Shown here: positions 45,840 through 59,050 of the stretch, piece by piece
Layout: every line of letters begins with the position of its first letter
Numbering within the stretch: the stretch's first letter is position 1
Assembly (NCBI GenBank): GCA_963969595.1
Contig: OZ018414.1
Location: 21,931,660 to 21,995,659, forward strand
Origin: Neckera pumila
Taxonomy: Eukaryota > Streptophyta > Bryopsida > Hypnales > Neckeraceae
Reading direction: 5' to 3'
Length of the DNA stretch: 64,000 nucleotides
Position numbers and translations under genes: made by a program
The notes under the pieces: model-generated
Database searches by the model: none
Told to the model about the DNA's origin: nothing
Seen by the model: only the letters and a program-made list of their open reading frames with translations

Positions 45840-48800
45840 AAATCTAATGTTTTGTATGCATGACTACAATTTAAATTTTAAAAATTGAGATGCAATGTTT
45901 AATATCCATCTCAAAATGATTAGAAATTCAATGTAATTAAATAGACTATGAAGTCTTCCAATGTCTATGAATTTTTCCATGTTCTATTTCATTCATTGCG
46001 GGCACTATTGGAAGAATCTAATTTATTGTAGTCCTATGAGCTAAAAAGGAGGGCAAAATTTCATTCAAAATGTGTAGAGTTTTAAAGAAGTGAACAAAAT
46101 TGTGAAGATATTGTTCAATAATTAGACAATATTATCCACAAAGAAAACAAAGATCATTATATTGTCAAAGCACTCATGAAATGTATCTTCATTATCTTTT
46201 TAGTAAAATTATGCAATCCTAAACCTTAAACCCATGATTTATCTCCTTTGAAATTCAATAATGTATAATTATTATTTGAAAATTTACATCCAATACTTAT
46301 GCCCCAACTGAAGCTTAAATCATTGCCCAATATTTTGATATTTTTTTGTGATGGAAACAATGTGCTCTCAAAATTTTGTTTATTTTATAGAATTCATGGA
46401 TATTAAATTGTGTTTATTTTATAGAATTTAAAATTCAAAGTTTGATGTATACAACCTCCAATTGAGATGAGTTGAAGAAGGTAGAAAGCATGTTCAATAT
46501 ACATTTTGAAATCTACAATTTTTCTTTTAAGAACTAATCAAGTACCATTAAAAATGATATAGCTACAAACAAGTATTATAAAAACAATAATTATATAGGT
46601 GAATAATTATATAAAGGTTAATTTCATGTTTAGAATTGTGACCCTTGGAAAACCCATTAACGATTAGTTTTGCAAGAGAAACAAACATAAAAGCCTTTAG
46701 GTGGAATGATCATATATCCATTGGAAATTCATTGGGAATTGACTCAAACAAGTCGTTGCCAGTGACATTTATTTTGGCCTTCTTGGATTTTTTACTTGAT
46801 AGAATTTTGAATTTTGAATATGTAGCGGTCATGAATCAAAGAATTCATTTGTTTTGTTTGTAATTAAAGTGACACCTACCATGCATGTCATGAGGTTAGG
46901 AAAATATATGAACATTTTGACATCCTCACCTTCATTTCTTACGTTTTTTTTATAGATAATCTTATACAAAATTATATTACAGAAGCAAACTTTGAGAAGG
47001 TCATTCTAAACATTCACTTTCATTCTAATTTGTATGTCTAAATTTTTTTTAAGCATAAAATATAATAAATGATTCCTTCAATTTTAAAACATTGTCATTG
47101 CATTCAAAGATATTTTGAAATAGTAAAACGTATTTGAAAAATGCCCAAAAGGCCAAAGATTATTTAAGTTCTCTAACATTGTCATAATTTGTATAGATGC
47201 ATGTATATATGTGTACAAAATGTTGTCTAATAGAAAAATAGAGCAAACTTAAATTATTTCTAATGAAAGAATAGTAGGGATGGAAAAGACATTTTTTGGA
47301 CATTCCTAGTCTTTACTCTGCACAAACAAACTAGGTCAAGAGAAAATAGATTCAAATTTGTTTTTCTTAGCACTTTTAGAAATACAAGGTTCAATTTGGT
47401 GTGATTTAGAATATAAAATAATTAGAATGATTCCAATTTTTTTTGAAGATGTTCAAAATAATATGCTGATAATATCAATTATTAAATTTAAAAAATAAAC
47501 GCTTATATATATTATTTAAAATTTTCTCAAAGATCCAAATTGGTTAGTTTTGACTTCCTACTCTTTGTGTTTGAAAATGTGTACAACTTTGAGAGAATTT
47601 TTGTTTCTCATTTTTAAAAATTCAAAAATACTACATTCGTCTTAGATTCCAACACAATTTTTTTAAGGGGGAAAAAAGGTATCATTCATCTTATTATTAT
47701 TTTTCTTCTCCAATTGCATTTACCACATGTACAATTGATCATCCAAAATTGTTATGATAAAAAAATCCAACAATCTATATTTTCCACAATTAATTCTATG
47801 CATACTAGACAAAGTAATTTGTACTTGTGTATGGTTAAAATTGAAAATTTCAAGCACATCCATGAGCTACAAAATATCAAAGTGGGACAATTCATTAAAA
47901 CCTCCATTGTCAAAAAGTTGTTAGGCCTTAAGGGGTTAAACAACCACTTCAATAGAAAATTAAAATAGAAATCTTTAAAATTGACTTTGAGTGCAACTTA
48001 ACACTCTAAGTTTATTTGGAAAAATTCCATTGATGACCACAAATGGGAACTTTACAATTGATATCTAAAGGAATTTTCAATTTTAGGCTTGACATTTCAT
48101 TGCAAAATATTATTTTTTGTATTAGTTGATGTAATTGCACAAATATGATGTTTCGACTTACGGAAGAAAAGGTATTGAATTTCAAATTTTTTATGAATTA
48201 AAATTAAATTTCTTATTTTACTTTTATATTGACTGTGGCAATAGCACAGGACACACTAGTCCATACCTTAAGTTAGGTTGTTTGTTTTGTTTGTTACAAT
48301 AACATCTCGTGGACCATGCATTTTCCGGTCCCGTTTTTGGTATCGTTGGAAAGTTCTCATGCACGGGCTTTGTTTTTGTGGTGTTTGAACCTAGGACAAA
48401 AAAGTTATGAATTTTCATAGTTTTTATGAATTAAAAAGTTAGAAGATTTCTTTTACTTTTATTTTATTATAATGTGGCAACAACATAGGGCACACTAGTA
48501 AGGTATGGATCATACAAAACTATTAAAATAAAATGATTTAAAAAAATTCACCAAAATTGAAGTTCAAGTTTTTGGAAACTTGAATATCACGTACTTCATT
48601 GGGATTGCATAACCCATAAACATCGCCGTAGACGTTTTGTGTCCGATGAATGACAAAGAATCCTTCTATATAGGACAGAAGTACAACTATTCATCCTTGA
48701 AATTTTGTTGTGAAAAGGGAGGTCTCCTGTAGTAGTTTGACTTCCAATAAGTGCTTCTGCATTTTTTTAAGCCAATGATTCCCACGGTATCCAAAGAGAT

Positions 48801-49224
48801 GATTTCCACGGGCGCCAGTCCGTCCTTGAAGAGATAATTCACAGCTCATCCGGGTATCATTGGGTATGCATGGGCGGGTCTCATATGGTAAGGGTATAGG
48901 ATGGGAGGGCCGGGGTCTCATATGTTTAGCGGGTATCGAACGGGAGGGTCCAGATTCAGGGTATCGTAGGAAACGTCGAGATTCTCTTAAAATGCATTTT
49001 TGGGACAATTTAGGCACAAATCTAGATGGGACGTTTTCGTAAACAGGTCACAATCAGATGCAGGTTCGAGTGTATAACATGTGTCACGAACTCCGATAGC
49101 ATTCATCCACGCAACATGATATTCATCCAAACCATCCATTTGCAAGAGCTTCCTTTCATTACAGGAGCTTCCGCTCCTCCAGAGCTCCCTATTGCCAGTT
49201 TCATCGCCGAGGACGACGATCGCG

Positions 49225-50352
49225 ATGGCTGCATCTGCTGCATTACGGAGAATGCTAGCGCAGGACCCCGTCCTCACCGCCTGTGCTGTGCTCTCCGCCA
49301 TCGGTAACCTCGAATTTCTTTGCTTAACATTTTGAATCTCAGATGTTCACGGCTGATTCAATTTTTCGTTCAATTGCACGTTTCTGTTTGGAGGAATTGA
49401 TTCTCGAGGATAGACGGAGGGTTTACAAATAGAAGGAGTCGAATTGCGGATGTGTATTGTGGCGATGGGGGGTAAAGAGTAGTGAGGGCGCTTGCGTAAT
49501 TAGGGTTTGCGTGAGCATGTTTGAGGGTCTAGCTGTTTGTGGGTTTTCATGCGAATTTGAAATCGGCTGCGAAATGTAATGTGCTGAGATTAGGAATGTG
49601 TTGGCTTCTGGTTACAAGATTTTATGCCGATAATTGAATGATTTATTCTTAAGGTTTGGTTAAGGGTTTGGTTTAGGATTTAGGATGTGACAATGGACGA
49701 GATTTCCAGATTCAAGAACTGTACTTTGAGGAGATGAAATAGGAAATATGTTTGAGATGAAATACGAGCTGCTCACAGAACGAGATTGTTAGAGATTGCA
49801 AAGGGAAGATTGGAAGGACAGACTGACGAGGACTGCTGTATGAATTTTTTTTGGCAGTGGACTCGATGTTGCTAGTTCTTACAAGTAAATGTTTGGATAC
49901 GTTTTCCACTGAAGGGTTAACTCAAGTGCTGTGAAAATCGGTTGTTTTGTACAGGGCTTGGGGCACCGTTGATTGTTCCGCCCATAAGAAATGCTATGAA
50001 TCGGCCAGAACCGATTACGCCACCCAAGCTAGCAAATGTACGTCGCTCAATTCAATTGACTTTTTGACTAAGTTGCAGTCTCTGTGTTTAAAACTAATCT
50101 CCACAGTAGTTGGATCTGAACGCAAATATGTATAGAAAGGAAGTTCGTGATAAATCTGGTTTATTTTGTGACTGGAAAGCGTATATGGAAGTTTTACTCC
50201 AGCATCGTTAGATTGTTAATTCATTGTTACTTATATATCCTGCTAGACCTGTGGAAAGGCTTATTTCGCTGAGTTTCTGACATTCTCCCTGGGCCATTCT
50301 GTGTCCCGCATATCAGGTTGTTGAGGGCATGACCGGTAAGGCGAGGAATTGA
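49225..50352 (+). CDS. 65-residue mitochondrial complex I B9/NDUFA3-like subunit
   Basis: Three exons, 49225-49303, 49955-50037 and 50317-50352, join with GT-AG borders and matching phases into 66 codons including the stop. The N-terminus is MAASAALRRMLAQDP, then one hydrophobic helix (VLTACAVLSAIGLGAPLIV), then a conserved PP-IRNAMNRPEPITPPKLAN tail. Length, a DPVL-type start to a single membrane helix and a proline-rich tail fit the plant B9 (NDUFA3-type) accessory subunit of respiratory complex I, an inner-membrane protein (Arabidopsis candidate At2g46540). The family assignment is from memory of the pattern and less certain than the gene structure. The exons are too short to stand out as open frames. 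Confidence 0.72.
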
Positions 50353-51288
50353 CGTTGACATTTTGATGTTCCATATTGATGCCAGCCATGTTGCTCCTGA
50401 CGAGGTACTAGTCTTACAGTGCGCTGAATGAAGTTTGAAGTGAAGGGTTCGACTTCCCGGTTGCTATTCAACACTCAATGTCTGCCACACCTCCATAGCT
50501 ACTGGGCTTGCGGTAGGATGTGATTTAGTTGAGTGACATGTTTGACATATTGTTACGTACAATTCTATTGTCAGATATTCCATCATGGAAATCTATCGAC
50601 TTTGTTTTTCAAAGTCTTCTTTTGAGAGTTCTCTGGTGGGTATCATGTTTGCCATGAAAATAGAAATAAATCGGTAACTTGACTAGTGATCAGAATGTCC
50701 TGAGTACATTCTGATCTATTGTTGTACCCTTGTATTTTGTGTCACAATGGAATGAGTTCTTGTTTGCCTTAAGGATTACAAGTTTCTCAGCTACCTGGAT
50801 TGTTACGAGTAAATAGTCTGACTGATCAAATTTTTGTTGAATTTTTAGGTGTTGTCGATCTATTTTCAATTCTAGGTTTAAGGAGCTGGGAGTTATTTGA
50901 AATTTGCTTGTTCTGATCACTGGTGCATAATCATGCTTTTTGAGAATCATTGGCGATCGTAGATGGGTACTATTGACGCTTTTTAACGCGCATGTATGTA
51001 TACCTCACGCCTTGATTTGGACTGTAATTCTCTATTTTCACTCGATTCTTTTCAGTTTAGGCCTCCTCTCAAGTGATCTATTGTTAGCGTTCTCTCTGTA
51101 TGTTTATTAGATGAAGCTGTCAATTGGGCTTAGTGTCTTCGTTGTTGAATTAGTGTAGCCAGACTGCACATATCAAAACCATGAAATCCCTAACCTTTGA
51201 CCTGTGACGTGTATAAAAAAGAGGTCACGGCAACTTGGATTAGATACATTGACAAGATTACTTTTCTGCCTGGGTTTGCGGAGAGCCT
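50353..51288. other. Convergent intergenic region
   Basis: This lies between the ends of the plus-strand small gene and the minus-strand nucleotidase gene and should contain both 3' UTRs. No other gene, element or RNA was recognised. Confidence 0.5.
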
Positions 51289-54200
51289 CTATTCCCTCAG
51301 TGGGCTCATTCCGTGGCGGACTTCATCGTCATCTGCTGGAAGCATCTGCATCATTTTCTGCATGAAGTTAGCTTGATAACACAAAGCACTACAAGAGCAT
51401 CGTAGCGAACTGTACTGGAGCTGCAGTACTGCAAGTACACCTAATTGCAACAATCATCCAAAGAGCAATTCTTAAAGATTCTTGCTTCAAATGTAAATGA
51501 TCTGAATGTACAAGCTTAGGATTGATTTTGGATTCATGATGCTTGGAAATTATATTTCAACTGCCAACTGGACTCCAACAAGGCAGTCTAATAATAGTAA
51601 CCTTGCTCAAATTGCTTAATATTTGAAAGATTTTAGCTACACAAACCTCAATAATTTCATTCTACAGGAAGAGCTAACCTTGATGTGATGGGGCAGAATC
51701 TTCACATCAAAAGGGGTATAGAGCCATGCATCGCTGGAGATGAAAAGGAAATTCTCCAGCCGGCTTGTGTACACATCTGCATACCGCTGCACATTGTATG
51801 CAAAGGCGGACTCCTTGGCAGTGTCTGTCAAGAATGTGGATCCAAAGTTGGCGTTGAACATGGCTTTCATAGCAAGTCTGGATTTGCTTCGCATGTCCCT
51901 CAACTCTCCCAAGATGTTGCTCTCCTCTCTTGTGATGGCAGCAGATCGTCCATGGAACTTTCCCAGCACATCCTTCAACATGTTGTACCTTGCCTACAAT
52001 TGGAACACAGGTAGCATGTTGTAAGCGGCCCTTGCAGGATTTTAAAGCAAATATGGCAATGGTTGAGAGGGGGATTAGAATTCATATCGCTAACCTTCTC
52101 ATTGTACTACATACCACAGCAGAATCTGATTGGAATTACAATGCAAATTTTGAAGTTGACGAAGCTTACAAAGCCATCGTGCAGGAACAATGCATCCAAT
52201 TGCTGTCCACAATATATAGGATAACACCTAAATATTGTGTAAATATTGTGGACAAAAGTTGGATGCATTGTTCATTGAAAAAGATTCTCTATTTGTACCT
52301 TCTCGTCCACTCTCTTCCCTCCTTGCTTAGGGAGACATGCCAAAGCTAACCATAATAAATGAGTCTGTGAGACCGGAATGGGTTTGAATGAAAAATTCAC
52401 ATTTATATTGTATAAAATATTCATTCTTGGGAAAAAAAAATTGTTTTTTTTTGCATTCTTCCTCATCCTTATGTTTGCATACATTGAGCTCAATTTCTCA
52501 ATGAATTTCCCATATCCTACAGGCTGAAATGCTTAACTAACAAATTTCCCATATCCTACATGCTGAAATGCTTAACGTATCAGAAATAGGTACCTCTACC
52601 TTACACAGGCGCAACAGTGAATGAGAGTATGACATATATTAGTAACGCATAAACTTCATGAAAAGGGCGAGCTTACTTGCTGGAACCGGTACTCAATCTC
52701 ATTCTGCGTAGAAATCTCCCTCTGTTTCATAACAAAAGGTTCATCAAACTCCACCTATGTAAAGCTTTTTGGGTACTTGACAGTTAGGTGACGCACCCAA
52801 AATCCTAGAAACAACCTAAAGTAGAGGGCACTAAACCCATTGGTGAACTCACCCCATCGCATATGATGACTTCAATTACCAACAACTCATTAATTCAAAT
52901 TTATTTGCAATTACTGAGAGCATGACTTGGCTAAATGTCTGTCTTTCGTTGGAATCTTTACCATCACATATTGTGGTCTACAACCTCCCACTTTTAAATT
53001 ATTTAAGAAATTCATACACAGCGATGAAAACTGGATCTCAACAGAATTCGCTCTTATACCCAAAGATCTCCCCAGATCTCTATACTTCTCCCAAACAAAA
53101 ACCACAACCTTAAAATGTTAGAACAATGAATATATTGACACAAATTGTATCCCTCTACTTTTTGAGACAAATTCCGTTTCCATCCAGTTTTCTGCTCTCG
53201 ATCTGCTGTGTCCAGCTTGCAATCTACTTCCAGTCACAGGATTACCTGACTCAGGAAAGGTGCGCAAAATGATAGGAGAGGTCGTGGTGAGCACCTCAAG
53301 CTCCCGAATTACAGCTGCGGTCCGCCATCCAGCCTTTGCAGGTCCTTTTAGATCACTGAACAAGTGATCTCCAAAGTAAATAACCTGCGAGACACACCAA
53401 GATAGAACGTTAAGCACTTTTCAGGGCGTTGCACCTGAAAAGCAAACCATACCAGTCCTAGTTTTTAGAGCTTTGTGCAGATGGATGTCACAAATTTTAG
53501 AGACCAGAATCACGCCAATGTAGCACAAATTAAAGAACAAGCTAGGATACGATGCTTTTATTCCATTCTATAATCAGTGGAGGCGTGAGTGTATCAATCT
53601 GATAGGATTGATGCATCATTACATCATTCCGGGATCAATTGCAGTTGCGCAGATCCTTGATAACACTGCCATATATTCGAGGACTAAACTTTCACCCAAG
53701 GACAATGTTGGAGAGACAGGCACCTACCTCAGACCCCTTCCACTTAGTGATCTCGGCGAAGTCGTTGAGGCAGCCATGATAGTACACACCGTGTGGTTCA
53801 AAGGTTTCCACTTTAGTGAACATCAGAACATCCTTCTTATGGTGGTATGCTCTGAAACATTGAACAAGCTGCTAATCACAAGTGTATCTATCCCAATAGA
53901 ACTGTATAATAGCCATGTTTCTGCCATACAAACCTTAGTACATTTCGCAATATATTACTAAAGATAACCCTCACTAATTGTGAAATTAGAAAAAAACAAA
54001 TGAAAATCTTAGAATGTCAATATCCCTATAACCACTTCACAAGTCTAAAGGACATATGAAATTCATTCTTTGGCATGATGGACCCCAATATTCAATGATT
54101 GCTTTTTTATGTCATTGGATACTGTAACTTTCTATATTCTCAAACCATTTCATAGTCTCTCCCGTTGGGGAAGAGTCAAAGAAGAGAACAAAAACCAGGT

Positions 54201-57200
54201 GGTAATGATGCCAAAAACAATGAGCCCGTAACTACTACTCCCATGCATATCAATACCATGCATTAGTTAGCATGGTTATTGAGGTGATAGCGATAGATGA
54301 GCACACGGAGAATAAACCAAAACCTGAAAGGTCTTTGAGAACTGTAGAAGTTCGGTTTGTCAGAAAGTGCAATCACGACATCAAATAGATCCCTCCAATT
54401 TCCGGGCTTGCCTGTTTCCTGTTCCAGACATGATAAAATGAAACTGTAGCAAGTTATCTCCAGATATCATCCGCGGCGTTCAACCGCTATAAATGGCATG
54501 TTCCAGAGTCATTCGCAGGGCGTTCACAACGAGACAAAAAATTCGATGTGTGAACTTTCTACATGGGCATAGAACATTTCCAATGAACCATGGGAGGAGG
54601 GGGCCTTCGTAACCACAAAATAGGAGCAAGTTTCACACTGTCAAACCTATGCGCCACTCACAGCAGCAAAAGAAGCCCTCACACATTCAATGGAAAGTAC
54701 CTGGAAGAGGAAGCGCATACCACCATCAACGAACGGGAATGGCGAGTTGGTCAAAATGAACATTTTCTTTCCTCTTTCTTTCAAGACCTGTAGAAACTCC
54801 ACCACTTTCGGCTGCATCCGAAGGATTATAATATTATTGACAACTTTGAAAAGCATGAATCTCTACTTTCACAGGGACTTGCTCATGTCTTCTAGCTGTC
54901 AAAGGTAAGGTAAAGGATACTAGAACCGTTAGGGACCTGATCCCGTCTCCTATACCGGCCCCTGCTATCAAAAGCAACTCATCTATTCAATCACAAATCT
55001 CAATAGATTTGGCCTTAGACCCCTCGGCAACTTTACACATCTACCAAAAATTACACTCCTACGTACTTTAAAGTGCTTAAAGTGACGCAAGCAGTATCAT
55101 CTACCTTATTTATACCATGATGCATGCAGAGGTTACAGCATAGACAGATAGTGGAGCTGTCGAGCACACTACATTTTTTTGCAGGTACTTTGCCGGGTCG
55201 CTCAAGATTTCACGGTGCAAGTTCCCACTCCTATGGATGAACTCAATGCTTTTTTGGACATCTTCGTATACATAGGTACAATCGAAATCCAACTTCTGGT
55301 CCACAAAGTGTTGAATCACATCCGCCAACAGACATACCTGCACAGTGCAACAGCCAGTTAACCCTTCTCAAAAACATCAGGTCCATCGAATGAATGCAAA
55401 GCGCAGAGCTATGGGGTAGAGGATACAAAAACCAATTGGGACCTAATACCATCTTCTGTACTGACCTCTGTTACTAACAGCAATTCATCTATTCATACTA
55501 TATGTTGGACTTATTAGCAGAGGAGAAAGCTTGGTTTGACTAAGTGTCTATAGCCACGGTATAGCCACGGATCTCTGAATGGAGTTGGGGTTGTCCTCTG
55601 TCACTTGTAAGTGGTCTACAACCCCACCGCTTTGGACTTGCATTAGAAATTCATACATAGTTATAATAGTTATATCGCAACAGATTTGGCTCGGGTACCC
55701 AAAGTAGTGATCACTGATCACTCTAAAGCTTTAGTGATATCCCAAGAAACACAATTGTACATATTAGTCGATATGCTTAAAATGACGCAAATAGCATCCT
55801 CCACCTTACCTCACTGAGGCAGAAGAGGTCCATCAGAGGTACAAGATAACGCATGTGCTCCGAGCTCACATGCTTCCCTGGGAAAGTAGCCTCCAACTCA
55901 TCCTCATCCAACTGCAAACAATGTGATTTCTTAGCCATGCCAACATCATACAGTATTGAAAGCTAAGTGAATATGCTTTATGTCAGAAATCTACAAAGAC
56001 AGTGCGTTCAGACACTTACCCTGCGCCGCCCAAAAAAACAGCCACCGGGCTGCACCGAGTGGAAGAAGTCCAATTTGAGAAGGTACCCCATTTTCTTGTC
56101 ATAATACAAACCTCGGATGGGAAAGTTTGCATCGTACTGAAAATTCAAGCAGCTATCCGGGTACCTGTGCTGTTTGATACACATCCAGAAACTTGCCCTG
56201 TTAAAGCTTGAGTATCGGTACACAAGCAAACCACTGACAAAAGTAAATCCCTAAAAGACCAAAGATTCATGGTTTTACTATGACCGATTCGATGGATCGT
56301 ATTGTGAATAATATAATTCAGATGAGGTCAATTTTGATATCACCAAAATCAGAAAAGAACAGTACATCTGCTGCTCAATAACGAAACAACATTGAACAAG
56401 AGAATGACCTGCTCAAGAGTCCCCATATGACCTCAAAGAGCATGAGACCCAAACATTTGAGCTTTATGATCCAAAACAAAAACCCAAAACAAAAACCGAA
56501 ACATGACCTCAGAACAAAACGAGGCAAGATCTACTCACCTCTTGCACGAGGTGGTTCCTGGCGAGCTCGTAAATGATATGCTGCAACGCAGGAGTGTAAT
56601 GTGCCAACGTGTAGTCATAATCAAACCCATACACATGGATCTTTGCAAGACGCACGTTATGATTGGCATAAACACCTGCTTTCGAAGGAGATCAGAAACG
56701 TCGTTGACTGAAATTGGGGGATAAGTTCGCATCACATTGCAGCAGGTATTTTAGGTGTATGGTATGTGCATCTAATTGCAACCGACCTAATTGCCTTGCG
56801 GTACTATGTGCAGTCCCTCTTTATTTTAGAACCTAAATACAGAGTAGTCATCTTGTCTTATGAGAAGAATGACAACTCTAGATTTACATTCTGAAACGAA
56901 TGATGATGAGATGTGCATTGTGATGCAATAAGGTAGGGGTCGCAATTAGGTATACTTACCTTCCTAGCAGGTTCATATCATCTTAGTGTTTGTCCGCCCC
57001 TTAACGACTATATGAGGATTACGACATAGTAAATTTGGAGGAGGGGGTGAATTACGTACCGCAAGGGTTGATCTTCGGAAGATCTGCAAGCTGGTCCGGG
57101 AGGTTGACGAACAGTTTCTTGACACGATCAAATTCAGTCTTGAGCTCGACTGTGTTCCCCACAGAAAGCTCCCCAGGGTTGCGTTGGTAATGACCTTCTC

Positions 57201-57318
57201 GCTCAGCGAGAGACAGACTGATGGACTTGTCTTGGGGTCTTCGAACACGACTGAAAGGCTCCCCCAACTTCACGCCACTCCCACTCCCCTTCCCGTGCCC
57301 AAACAATTGCCCAAACAT
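51289..57318 (-). CDS. HAD-superfamily IG 5'-nucleotidase (cytosolic purine 5'-nucleotidase-like)
   Basis: Exons: 57318-57060, 56675-56539, 56169-56020, 55911-55810, 55337-55173, 54811-54701, 54418-54324, 53851-53728, 53384-53295, 52721-52677, 51993-51679 and 51357-51289. They give 553 aa, the usual length of plant relatives such as At2g23890. HAD motif I is YGFDYDYTLAHY (Asp105, Asp107), motif II is LTNS (about 291-294) and motif IV is YFGDHLFSDL (Asp387, Asp392). Family landmarks are FPIRGLYYDK, LLKLDFF and FLTDTAKESAFAY. Expected activity is Mg-dependent dephosphorylation of nucleoside monophosphates; substrate is inferred. Exon 52721-52677 is only 45 nt. The start at 57318 is the first ATG in frame, but an upstream targeting exon joining at an acceptor near 57324 cannot be excluded. 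The last exon (KMMQMLPADDDE) is chosen by phase and is the least certain. Confidence 0.87.
52880..53105 (-). repeat. Repeat family R1, partial copy in a nucleotidase intron
   Basis: It shares TGTGGTCTACAACC(T/C)C, AGAAATTCATACA, ATACCCAAAG or TACCCAAAG and the terminal CAAACAAAAACCACA region with the other copies at 55600-55770 and 3450-3500. It is in the same orientation relative to transcription. Confidence 0.55.
54906..55110 (-). repeat. Repeat family R1, internally deleted copy
   Basis: The first part (ACCGTTAGGGACCTGATCCC, GCAACTCATCTATTCA) matches 341-437. After a gap it continues with CAAAAATTACACTCCTAC and AAGTGACGCAAGCAGTA, matching 667-715. It lies in the intron between exons 55337-55173 and 54811-54701. 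Confidence 0.75.
55415..55809 (-). repeat. Repeat family R1, long copy reaching a splice donor
   Basis: The words run from GGGTAGAGGATAC through GGGACCTAATACCAT, AGCAATTCATCTATTCATAC, GTGGTCTACAACCCC and AGAAATTCATACATAG to ATGACGCAAATAGCATCC. The right end (CACCTTAC on plus, GTAAGGTG in the transcript) coincides with the 5' splice site of the exon 55911-55810. Confidence 0.7.
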
Positions 57319-59050
57319 TTTTCTACAATCTATTTCAGCGATGCTTACGATTTCCTTGCAGATAACATATTGAGCGTGAGGCGCCCTGAAGTTTTGATTC
57401 TTCACCAACTCCACCAAAAGCTTGACAGAGCTTGAGATCAAATCGTCTTGTGCCCTAATTAATCAGACTCTGGGATATCCCGTTTTGAAAATCTGGCCGA
57501 ATTGAAACCACTTCTGAAGCTTAAGCCCATGACGAAGCAGATATCAGCTCTGCAGTACAGAAACTGGACGATCGACTATCAAGCATCCAATACTACTCTT
57601 GTAATCTTTCTCTTCATGTGTCGTTTCAATCCCTTGCTACCTCTCGTGAGCCATAAACACCATGTGCAGATATGGAACCTGGTGTACTACTACTTCCATC
57701 ATCTTGTCGTGTCAAGGAAATGCTCCGTGTCATAACATTCCTGAAGACCTTGGACCTAATTCAAGGAAGATTCAAGCTATCCAATATGCTTCAATCCTCT
57801 TCGACAACATCTTCCTTTGCCATACATCCTCTTTACTTCAAGAATTTGGAGATGGAAGTCCTTGACATCAATAGCTCCTTCACAACAGCTCCTGGATCAC
57901 TGGATCCTTGACACTTGTGAGCAAGTAGAAGTATCATGTTTCTTGGCTTGTTGCACACCAATCTCGGACATATTGACTGAATCCAAATTGTATTCTGTAT
58001 CTTTACGTGCTGACAGATGAGACGAACAGAGCGACAGGTGCTCTCATAGAACATCTTAAGAATGCTACGACGAATTTCATGACCCGCCTCCTGAAATGGG
58101 AACACTCACTCATGATCCAACGCTCGAACTCACTCAGAAAGAGAATTAGGTCTTGCCAAAGTTAGGGCATCACAAGAAGTCCAAGTGACTGTTCCCATCC
58201 CCTGAACTCCAAGAGATGGGTCCCCCTCCGTTAACATAACTTTCCACACGACTGTTAGGCGTCACTGACAATCCATCGTTAGTACCGCGTTACCGACCTT
58301 TGTAAGCAACAACAAGGTCATCCGTCAGTCACGCGGACATTGAAAGAAACCTTCATACCATGTGGGCCTTCGTCGCAGCGACGGTGATGCTCCAGATTGA
58401 AAAGGCTCGTAGATGGATGGGTCCGAATCCCACCCACATTCACGTTCACATTTGCTGACCTGGAAACAAAGAATTTCCTGACATATCGTGAAGCAATGGA
58501 ACTGAAGGAAAATCCTTACGTTTTCGAGCTTCAATGCTGGTCGAGATCCGCGCCGGCAGTTGCTTGGTAATAAATCCCAGTGGGTTTCTTGGTTAGACAC
58601 CTCAACTGCGAGGCACCAGCTGGGGTGGGTGAGCTTGTGAGAAGGGCCTCATATCTACCAATTTCAAACTATCAGTCTCACTGGAGGTTTTCGAGATTGT
58701 GAACAATCACGGAGGGCTTCAGCCAACGACGATCAGCTCCTGCTTCTCCCCCCAATTCTGACGCATTATATTTACCACAAGGAGGCTTGCAAGTTAGCGT
58801 TTGCCTTACGCGAGGTACCCTTTGCCGAACTTTCTCTGTTTCGAATTCATCCCTGTAGTGGCTGGAAGTCTTGGTACTTCAAGAAGACGGTACCCGAGTC
58901 TAGGCTTTCAATTCCAGATCGAAGAGAACTGGATCATGTCAGCACAGATTTGCAACCCCAAGATCGTTGCAATTTCGTCGGTGAATTCGAATCGATTACA
59001 TATTGCCCTGTAGTTCGAGGATTTTAGGGTTTTAGGATTCTCGGTTTCTG
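57319..59050. promoter_or_regulatory. Divergent promoter region between nucleotidase and GH81 genes
   Basis: The two start codons point away from each other across 1.7 kb. The interval must contain both promoters and 5' UTRs, and perhaps an untranslated or targeting first exon of the nucleotidase gene. Short frames here (for example 58325-58600 minus) lack family resemblance. No TATA box was selected with confidence. Confidence 0.45.

Larger units (their letters stand above)
44156..49224. other. AT-rich gene-free region with MITEs
   Basis: Apart from the two related inverted-repeat elements at 45188-45434 and 45613-45839, no gene was seen. Two unit copies sharing GTGGCAA, CA(G/C)ACACTAGT-like and CTTTTA words occur at about 48200-48270 and 48450-48510. 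From about 48760 GC content rises towards the promoter of the small gene at 49225. Confidence 0.5.

Noticed and set aside
58325..58600. Possible first exon of the nucleotidase gene
   Set aside because: No targeting-like or family-like sequence and no phase-consistent donor to 57318; left as non-coding.
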